This document shows, piece after piece, positions 56,196-64,000 of a DNA stretch of 64,000 bases; the stretch's first letter is position 1, and each line of letters opens with the position of its first letter. Below the pieces are notes generated by a model that ran no database searches, was not told the origin of the DNA, and saw nothing but the letters and a program-made list of their open reading frames with translations. Position numbers and translations under genes: made by a program. The DNA comes from Streptococcus hyointestinalis. Its GTDB lineage: Bacteria > Bacillota > Bacilli > Lactobacillales > Streptococcaceae. The stretch spans positions 930,001 through 994,000 of the forward strand of contig NZ_JAAKGB010000001.1 of NCBI RefSeq assembly GCF_011039275.1. The letters run 5' to 3'.

Positions 56196-56224
56196 ATGAT
56201 AAGGGATAATGACAAAACTGTCAA
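56196..56224 (-). promoter_or_regulatory. Leftward promoter of the small RNA
   Basis: On the minus strand TTGACA (56219-56224), 17-bp spacer, TATCAT (56196-56201). The spacer plus -10 contains TCATTATCCCTTAT, the same block as in the six ICE regulon promoters, but here with a consensus -35 instead of the TTGTCCCC element. Confidence 0.8.
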
Positions 56225-56300
56225 GACTGAGCAAGAAAAAATGTTCAGTCTTTTTGATTACAACTCGGTAACAAGTTCTCCTTCCGAATACAGAGATGTG

Positions 56301-56321
56301 TATTCTAAAAAATTCTACCAC
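56301..56321 (-). repeat. Right inverted repeat of the ICE
   Basis: Reverse complement matches 15651-15671 at 18 of 21 positions. AATTTTCAG (56326-56334) follows as the right target duplication. Confidence 0.88.
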
Positions 56322-56340
56322 ATACAATTTTCAGAAAGCA

Positions 56341-56369
56341 TTGACAAGTATTCTATAAGTTGATACAAT
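56341..56369 (+). promoter_or_regulatory. Chromosomal promoter targeted by the ICE
   Basis: Perfect TTGACA (56341-56346), 17-bp spacer, TACAAT (56364-56369), in front of the Nramp-family gene. The ICE end is 15 bp upstream, so the core promoter is intact but any upstream regulatory DNA has been displaced. Confidence 0.92.
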
Positions 56370-56419
56370 TCTATTAAATTCAGAATTATCTGACGATAAT
56401 TTGGAAAAGAGGTTTATTT

Positions 56420-57676
56420 ATGGACAGTACAGATAGTCAATCAAAGTGGAAAAGCCGTCTTCGGGCAATGGGACCTGGTATTCTCATGGCGTCCGCAGCA
56501 GTCGGTGGCTCACACATCGTCTCCTCAACGCAAGCTGGTGCTATTTACGGCTGGCAGTTGGCTATTATCATCTTACTTATCAATTTGTTTAAGTATCCTT
56601 TCTTTCGATTTGGGACGCAGTACACGCTGACGACAGGAAAAAGCTTGATAGAGGGCTACAGCGAAAAGGGAAAGGGCTATCTGGTTCTCTTTTTTGTGAT
56701 GAATATCTTCTCTGCTCTGGTCAATACTGCAGCGGTTAGTATCCTAGCGGCAGCTATTCTCTATAATATCTTTCCAAATGGTTTTGGCTTGTCTATTTCG
56801 CAGTTGACGACCATGATTATCGTGGTGACTTGGGCGATGTTGCTCATTGGTGGTTATCGCTTTATAGACGGACTGTCTAAGTGGGTCATGACAGCTTTGA
56901 CTCTGGCGACAAGTTTAGCGGTTATCATCGCTCTTTTCCAACACAGAGAGTATGCTCCAAACTTTGTCGCTCCTAGCCCTTGGCAACTGTCTGCTCTGCC
57001 TTTTATCGTTTCTTTAATGGGCTGGATGCCTGCGCCTATCGAGATTTCAGCTATTAACTCCATGTGGAGTGTTGAAAAGCAAAAGAGTGTCAAGGTGTCT
57101 TATAACGACGGCTTGTTTGACTTTAACGTTGGTTATATCGGCACAGCTATTCTTGCCTTTATTTTCCTAGCGCTTGGAGCGCTCATCCAGTTTGGATCTG
57201 GTGAGAAGGTGCAGGGGGCGAGTGCTGCTTACATCCAGCAGTTTATTGGCATGTACGCTAAAGCCCTTGGCAATTGGTCTCGTCTCTTGATTGCCTTTAT
57301 CGCTTTCTTATGTATCTTTGGTACGGTCATCACGGTTATCGACTGCTATTCACGAGCTAATAACGAGACCTTGCGTTTGCTTCTAGGCGAAAAAGAAGCC
57401 AAGCAAAAAAATCTCAACATCTGGATGACGCTCACTTCAGCGATAGCTCTTGTCATTGTCTTTTTCTTCTCAGGAAATGTCGCTATTATGCTACGCTTTG
57501 CCATGATTGCTTCTTTCCTCACAACACCATTTTTTGCTTACCTCAACTACATTTTGGTGAATAACAAAGAGCACCGTATCGCTAAATGGCTGAATGTCCT
57601 CTCCATCGTGGGGCTTATCTATCTCTTTGGCTTTGCCTTGTTCTTCCTTTATGCCATGATAACAGGATCTGTTTAG
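56420..57676 (+). CDS. Nramp-family divalent metal transporter homologue
   Basis: A 418-residue membrane protein with about 11 helices of the Nramp fold. TM1 carries AVGGSH where classical Mn/Fe Nramps have DPGN, and TM6 has GWMPAPIEIS in place of the Met-Pro-His motif. It therefore belongs to a divergent branch (related proteins transport other ions such as Mg2+ or are uncharacterised); the substrate cannot be stated. AAGAGG precedes ATG. Expression now comes from a promoter bordered by the ICE. Confidence 0.82.
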   Translation: MDSTDSQSKWKSRLRAMGPGILMASAAVGGSHIVSSTQAGAIYGWQLAIIILLINLFKYPFFRFGTQYTLTTGKSLIEGYSEKGKGYLVLFFVMNIFSALVNTAAVSILAAAILYNIFPNGFGLSISQLTTMIIVVTWAMLLIGGYRFIDGLSKWVMTALTLATSLAVIIALFQHREYAPNFVAPSPWQLSALPFIVSLMGWMPAPIEISAINSMWSVEKQKSVKVSYNDGLFDFNVGYIGTAILAFIFLALGALIQFGSGEKVQGASAAYIQQFIGMYAKALGNWSRLLIAFIAFLCIFGTVITVIDCYSRANNETLRLLLGEKEAKQKNLNIWMTLTSAIALVIVFFFSGNVAIMLRFAMIASFLTTPFFAYLNYILVNNKEHRIAKWLNVLSIVGLIYLFGFALFFLYAMITGSV

Positions 57677-57681
57677 CAAAT

Positions 57682-57712
57682 AAAAGTCAGTTTATCGAAC
57701 TGGCTTTTTTGC
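57682..57712 (+). terminator. Terminator after the Nramp-family gene
   Basis: AAAAGTCAGTT/AACTGGCTTTT stem, 5-base loop, T tract. Confidence 0.87.
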
Positions 57713-57767
57713 TTATCGTAGAATAGTATCAGTTTTTCTAATCATAGTGTAAGCCCGTAAGGTTTGA

Positions 57768-59294
<1,527 letters not shown>

Positions 59295-59311
59295 AAGTAT
59301 TTAAATACTAA

Positions 59312-60769
<1,458 letters not shown>

Positions 60770-60771
60770 GC

Positions 60772-61359
60772 ATGAAAACACTTTATCTTATGCGACACGG
60801 TCAGACGCTCTTCAACTCTCTTGGCAAGATTCAAGGCTGGTGTGATTCCCCTTTGACAGAAGCAGGAAAGAGCGAAGCAAAGCGAGCACGTGACTTTTTT
60901 GAAAGGGAAGGCATTTGCTTTGACAAAGCCTAAGCTTCAACGCAAGAGCGGGCTTGTGACACGCTAGAAATCGTGACGTCACAAGACTATCAGCGATTGA
61001 AGGGACTCAAGGAGTGGAATTTTGGTTTGTTCGAGGGAGAGAGTGAGCGGCTCAATCCCAAGGTTCCCTACAGCACAGAGTTTGTTGCTTATAGTGGTGA
61101 GAGTGCGGATGAGGTTAGCTGTCGTATGCTTGCGACCTTGACGGACGTCATGACAGACTTGGCAGAAAATGAGACGGCTCTTGCGGTCAGTCACGGTGGC
61201 GCTTGCTTTCGCTTTTTGCAAACCTTTCGTGATTTTTCAACGGCTGATCGCCCATTTTTTAGCAATTGTGCCATTCAAGAGCTTATTTTTGAAGAAGGAC
61301 AATTTCATTTGAAGCGCTCTATTGACCCTATCCATCAAGAAGTTAAGCTTTATGACTGA
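60772..61359 (+). pseudogene. Histidine phosphatase (phosphoglycerate-mutase family) with in-frame TAA
   Basis: The frame encodes 195 residues with the phosphohistidine motif LYLMRHGQTLFNS at the N terminus and the second catalytic His in LAVSHGGACF. TAA at 60931-60933 (codon 54) replaces what is usually Tyr in the conserved segment AYASTQERACDT; TAC to TAA is a single change. No restart with a ribosome binding site is evident, so activity is probably lost. It follows GH1 gene 2 by 2 bases and ends at a terminator. Confidence 0.87.
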
Positions 61360-61360
61360 G

Positions 61361-61388
61361 AAAACAGCTAGTCTTACTAGCTGTTTTT
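61361..61388 (+). terminator. Terminator after the phosphatase gene
   Basis: AAAACAGCTAGT/ACTAGCTGTTTT with CTT loop and T tract. Confidence 0.9.
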
Positions 61389-61404
61389 GGCAATCTCAAA
61401 AATC

Positions 61405-61432
61405 TTGCTATTCGTTAGAAAAGTGTTACAAT
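61405..61432 (+). promoter_or_regulatory. Promoter of the phasin-like gene
   Basis: TTGCTA (61405-61410), 16-bp spacer, TACAAT (61427-61432). Confidence 0.68.
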
Positions 61433-61467
61433 AAGAGTAAAAGAAACATTAGAAAAGAGGCAATAGT

Positions 61468-61755
61468 ATGGAAGAACTCAAAAAAGTATTGTTAGCTGGT
61501 ATTGGCTTAACCTCAATGACACTTGAAAAAGCGGATGCTTTTGTCAAAGAACTGGTCGACAAAGGGCGTATCAGCATGGACGAGGGCAAAGAACTGCAAC
61601 AAGAGTTAAAGCGTAAAGGTGAAGTGGAAGCGCAGGCTGTCATCGACGAGGTCAAGGCAAAGGCAGAGCCTTACCAATACGCCACAAAAGAAGACCTCGC
61701 ACGCCTTGAAGCGAAGTTAGACCGTCTTCTCTCAAAAGACGACACTAAAGACTAA
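61468..61755 (+). CDS. Phasin-like coiled-coil protein
   Basis: A 95-residue amphipathic helical protein with a heptad-rich middle (KELVDKGRISMDEGKELQQEL) and a C-terminal LARLEAKLDRLL zipper. Short proteins of this phasin/YqjK-like type commonly sit upstream of ABC1/UbiB kinases in streptococci, as here (8 bases apart). Role unknown; the pairing suggests a joint membrane or lipid function. Confidence 0.72.
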   Translation: MEELKKVLLAGIGLTSMTLEKADAFVKELVDKGRISMDEGKELQQELKRKGEVEAQAVIDEVKAKAEPYQYATKEDLARLEAKLDRLLSKDDTKD

Positions 61756-61763
61756 GAGCGCCT

Positions 61764-63329
61764 ATGTCAACCAAGCGCCTTAGAGAAATTGTCGGAGCCT
61801 TCTCCTCTGTCGGGCTAACCAGCTTAAAGGACAGACGAAAAGCAGATGAGGATAAAGAAGCTCCGCAAAAACTGCGTCTTGCCTTTGAACAGCTGGGACC
61901 TAGCTTTGTCAAGATTGGGCAAATCCTCTCTACACGTGATGACCTTTTGCCAGAAGCCTACATCACTGAACTTAGCAAACTGCAAAATAATGTCCTGCCG
62001 CTAGAGACAGATGTGGTCATGTCTGCTATTCAAGCAGAGCTTACTCAGCCCATAGCGGACGTTTTTGAGGAGATTAAGAGCGAGCCTTTGGCGAGCGGTT
62101 CCGTTGCCCAGACACATCTTGCTACTTTAAAATCTGGTCAGCAGGTTGTCCTCAAAATCCAGCGCCCACACTTAGCAGAAATCGTCCAAGAGGATCTCAA
62201 TCTCCTCATCAAGCTGTCACGCCGTATTCCAAAGCATTTCATTCCTATGGTGGACTTGACCGAAGTGCTCTTGCAACTAAAAGCGTCGCTCTTGTATGAG
62301 ATTGATTTTCGTCACGAAGCGCAAGCTATGATACGCTTTAAAGAGACTAATCGTTCGGTTCGCTGTGTTGGCGTGCCTAAGGTTTATAATAGCTACACGA
62401 CGGAGCGCTTGATTGTCGAGGAGTATATCGAGGGCATTCCTATCAATCACTATGACCAGCTTTTGCTTGCTGGCTATGATTTGGAGGATATTGGGCGTAA
62501 GCTCATGCTGAGTTTTATCAAGCAGGTCTTTAAGGATGGTTATTTTCATGGCGACCCGCACCCTGGCAATCTCATCATCAGTAACAACAAGATTTACTTT
62601 ATTGACTTTGGGATTATGGGGCAGCTTGAGGAGGGCATGCGCTCGGCGCTAAACGATATTCTCTATGGTTTTACAGCGCAAGATGTGGACGGCATGACAC
62701 GGGCTGTGCTGGCTATGACGGACTTTGACACCTCCCTCAACAAAGTAGAGCTCAGCCATGACATCGAGCGGATGTTGGCAAAGTATGGCAATCTCGACCT
62801 GGGCAAGCTGTCTATTACGGATTTGCTGGAGGATTTGGTGTCCATTTTTGTCCGCAATCGCTTGAAAGCGTCGGCTCAGATTACCATTTTGGAAAAAGCT
62901 GCGCTGCAGGTCGAGGGGATTTTTCAGACCTTGGCGCCAGATGTGGATCTTATGACCCTTGCTAAAAACTACTTTTTGCAAAATATGGGTCCAGACATGC
63001 TCAAGCAGTCGCTTAATAAAGAAACGCTGCTGATTGAGCTCTTTTACCTGCTTAAAAACGGCAAAAATGTCCCAAGACGCCTCAATCAGCTCCTAGAGCA
63101 AATCCTAAATGGACGTATCCTCGTCAATCATGATTTCTATGATTACTCTAATCGTATCAAGACCCTAAAAAATGTCGCTAATCGCTTTGTACTAGCTCTG
63201 CTCTTTTTGACCTTTATGCTGACAGGAGCTCTGCTGTCCTTTTCAGCACAGTTGGCTGGAGTTATGTGGCTCTGCTTTGCTTTAGCGCTTCTCGTTTTTA
63301 TCGTCCTTGTGGTCACACTAACCAAATAA
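61764..63329 (+). CDS. ABC1/AarF/UbiB-family atypical kinase
   Basis: A 521-residue protein with the ABC1 signature (LGPSFVKIGQILSTR), an Ala/Gly-rich loop LASGSVAQTH in place of a P-loop, VVLKIQRP (Lys), HGDPHPGNL catalytic loop and IDFGIMG (Asp). Two C-terminal transmembrane helices follow (about 465-515). In Firmicutes without ubiquinone this family is linked to lipid/isoprenoid handling or teichoic acid assembly, unproven here. It starts 8 bases after the phasin-like gene. Confidence 0.88.
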   Translation: MSTKRLREIVGAFSSVGLTSLKDRRKADEDKEAPQKLRLAFEQLGPSFVKIGQILSTRDDLLPEAYITELSKLQNNVLPLETDVVMSAIQAELTQPIADVFEEIKSEPLASGSVAQTHLATLKSGQQVVLKIQRPHLAEIVQEDLNLLIKLSRRIPKHFIPMVDLTEVLLQLKASLLYEIDFRHEAQAMIRFKETNRSVRCVGVPKVYNSYTTERLIVEEYIEGIPINHYDQLLLAGYDLEDIGRKLMLSFIKQVFKDGYFHGDPHPGNLIISNNKIYFIDFGIMGQLEEGMRSALNDILYGFTAQDVDGMTRAVLAMTDFDTSLNKVELSHDIERMLAKYGNLDLGKLSITDLLEDLVSIFVRNRLKASAQITILEKAALQVEGIFQTLAPDVDLMTLAKNYFLQNMGPDMLKQSLNKETLLIELFYLLKNGKNVPRRLNQLLEQILNGRILVNHDFYDYSNRIKTLKNVANRFVLALLFLTFMLTGALLSFSAQLAGVMWLCFALALLVFIVLVVTLTK

Positions 63330-63337
63330 AACAGGTC

Positions 63338-63366
63338 TTGAAATTTTACTAGATAATCGGTACAAT
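63338..63366 (+). promoter_or_regulatory. Promoter of the DUF1275 gene
   Basis: TTGAAA (63338-63343), 17-bp spacer, TACAAT (63361-63366). Confidence 0.75.
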
Positions 63367-63401
63367 AAAAAGGTAGTGATTTTTTAGAGGAGTCAGATTT
63401 C

Positions 63402-64000
63402 TTGGAAAAACAAACATTTCGTATCTTTGAGCGTCTGCGGTTTGCGGCGCTCTTAACCTTTGTCAGTGGCTTTTTAGACGCTTACACCTTCACCACGCAA
63501 AATCAGCGCTTTGCAGGTCTCCAGACGGGAAATCTCATCAACATGATGGTGCATTTGGCAGATGGGCATGTCTTTTTATCGCTGACTTATCTTGTGCCGG
63601 TGCTCTTTTTTGCTCTGGGGCAGTCGGTTAATGTCTTTTTAGAGCCCTTGGTTCGGCAAAAAGGCTACCATTGGCACTTTGTCAGTAGTTGCTTGATAAC
63701 GATTGGTGTTGCTATTGTAGCTGTTTATTCGCCATTTGTAGGGCACAATGCGACCATCTCAGGTCTGTCCTTTTGTGCAGCCATGCAGCTAGATACCTTT
63801 AAGCGTGTGCGGGGGCAGGCTTACGCCAATATCATGATGATTGGAAACATCAAGCGTATCTCCCAGCAGCTCACAACAGGCTTTCTCCAAAAGGACCGCA
63901 AAGCCATCTCAAAAGGCTTACACATTGCTTGGGTCCTCTTGACCTTTTGCCTAGGCGCCTTTGCAGCAGCACTGCTTACGCAAATCATCGGCGAGTATGC
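63402..64000 (+). CDS. YoaK/DUF1275 family membrane protein, 3' end outside window
   Basis: The frame from TTG 63402 (AGAGGAG nine bases upstream) reads MEKQTFRIFERLRFAALLTF, then VSGFLDAYTFTTQNQRFAGL and QTGNLINMM, the hallmark of DUF1275 (YoaK) proteins. About 200 residues with at least five membrane helices are present before the window ends. Function of the family is unknown. Confidence 0.82.
   Translation, partial: MEKQTFRIFERLRFAALLTFVSGFLDAYTFTTQNQRFAGLQTGNLINMMVHLADGHVFLSLTYLVPVLFFALGQSVNVFLEPLVRQKGYHWHFVSSCLITIGVAIVAVYSPFVGHNATISGLSFCAAMQLDTFKRVRGQAYANIMMIGNIKRISQQLTTGFLQKDRKAISKGLHIAWVLLTFCLGAFAAALLTQIIGEY

Larger units (their letters stand above)
56109..56258 (+). ncRNA. Predicted rightward ~150-nt RNA, no evident ORF
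   Basis: Start inferred from the promoter at 56074-56102. It ends at a terminator with an 11-bp stem (56223-56233 with 56242-56252) and TTTTT. The whole minus-strand small RNA is complementary to it. No ORF with a ribosome binding site is contained. Confidence 0.55.
15648..56325. mobile_element. TnGBS-type integrative conjugative element, about 40.7 kb
   Basis: The boundaries are set by two features seen directly. First, near-terminal inverted repeats: left 15651-15671 and right 56301-56321, 18 of 21 matching with GTGGTA and TTTTTAGAATA identical. Second, a flanking 9-bp direct repeat AATTTTCAG. The right end is 15 bp from the TTGACA of the next gene's promoter, which agrees with the published rule that TnGBS transposases insert 15-17 bp upstream of -35 boxes. 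Contents are relaxase, coupling protein, type IV secretion genes, plasmid-like Rep/Par genes and a mutator-superfamily DDE transposase, with no tyrosine or serine recombinase. Several element genes carry nonsense codons, so autonomous transfer is doubtful unless these are errors. Confidence 0.93.

Noticed and set aside
56122..56258. Fst or holin-like type I toxin gene in the antisense locus
   Set aside because: The promoter layout is similar, but no short hydrophobic ORF with a ribosome binding site occurs on either RNA.
15648..56325. Integration by a tyrosine or serine recombinase, or insertion in a tRNA gene
   Set aside because: No such recombinase and no tRNA are present at either end; the DDE transposase, inverted repeats and short target duplication explain the insertion.
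56196..56363. 55-residue ORF across the right inverted repeat into the chromosomal promoter
   Set aside because: No ribosome binding site, it overlaps the small-RNA promoter and terminator, and its end lies in host DNA that would change with each insertion.

Overview
The window is a low-GC Firmicute chromosome, best read as a Streptococcus of the bovis/equinus (S. equinus, lutetiensis, infantarius, gallolyticus) type. This rests on the gene content and protein texture: L-lactate dehydrogenase divergent from gyrA, gyrA followed by sortase A, a water-forming NADH oxidase, a pyrimidine-nucleoside salvage and uptake cluster, two GH1 phospho-beta-glucosidases, and strong AGGAG ribosome binding sites. 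Species is an inference; no rRNA is present.

Layout. 1-7.5 kb: pyrimidine nucleoside salvage (rsmC-like end, pdp, deoC, cdd) and a nucleoside ABC importer (lipoprotein, double ATPase, two permeases). 7.6-15.6 kb: nox, a small P-loop kinase-like gene, ldh, gyrA, srtA, a VOC protein and a secreted DUF1002 protein. 15,648-56,325: one integrative conjugative element (ICE) of about 40.7 kb. 56.4-64 kb: an Nramp-family transporter (whose promoter the ICE abuts), two GH1 enzymes, a broken phosphoglycerate-mutase-family gene, a phasin-like/ABC1-kinase pair and a truncated DUF1275 gene.

The ICE belongs to the TnGBS type. It has no tyrosine or serine integrase; instead it carries a mutator-superfamily DDE transposase at its right end. 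Imperfect ~21-bp inverted repeats bound it, a 9-bp target duplication (AATTTTCAG) flanks it, and its right end lies exactly 15 bp upstream of a consensus -35 box. Inside are: left-end hypothetical genes (one DUF2786); a membrane/coiled-coil protein; a nuclease-fold-like protein and MobL-type relaxase; a Toprim/ArdC-like giant protein; topoisomerase III and a Clp-like AAA+ ATPase; a gram-positive type IV secretion system (pilin-like, VirB8-, VirD4-, VirB6-, VirB3-, VirB4-like and a glucosaminidase/CHAP hydrolase); two LPXTG surface proteins including an antigen I/II adhesin; SSB; a cargo GH3 hexosaminidase; a cargo XRE-ImmA two-gene module; and a plasmid-like ParA/RHH/RepA_N block. Six conjugation operons share one composite promoter motif (TTGTCCCCTTA, then TTATCNCTTA 25 bp on, then the -10), which indicates a single ICE regulon. 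The right end carries a convergent antisense small-RNA pair.

The most unusual global feature is a set of single in-frame stop codons in otherwise intact genes, both chromosomal (deoC, the phosphoglycerate-mutase gene) and in the ICE (ArdC-like protein at its catalytic Glu, adhesin, coupling protein once or twice). All are explicable as G:C to T:A changes. Some conserved residues are also altered (Nox, GyrA, NupA, ParA, VirB4-like). Either the strain has a transversion mutator history or the sequence contains base-call errors; raw reads would decide.
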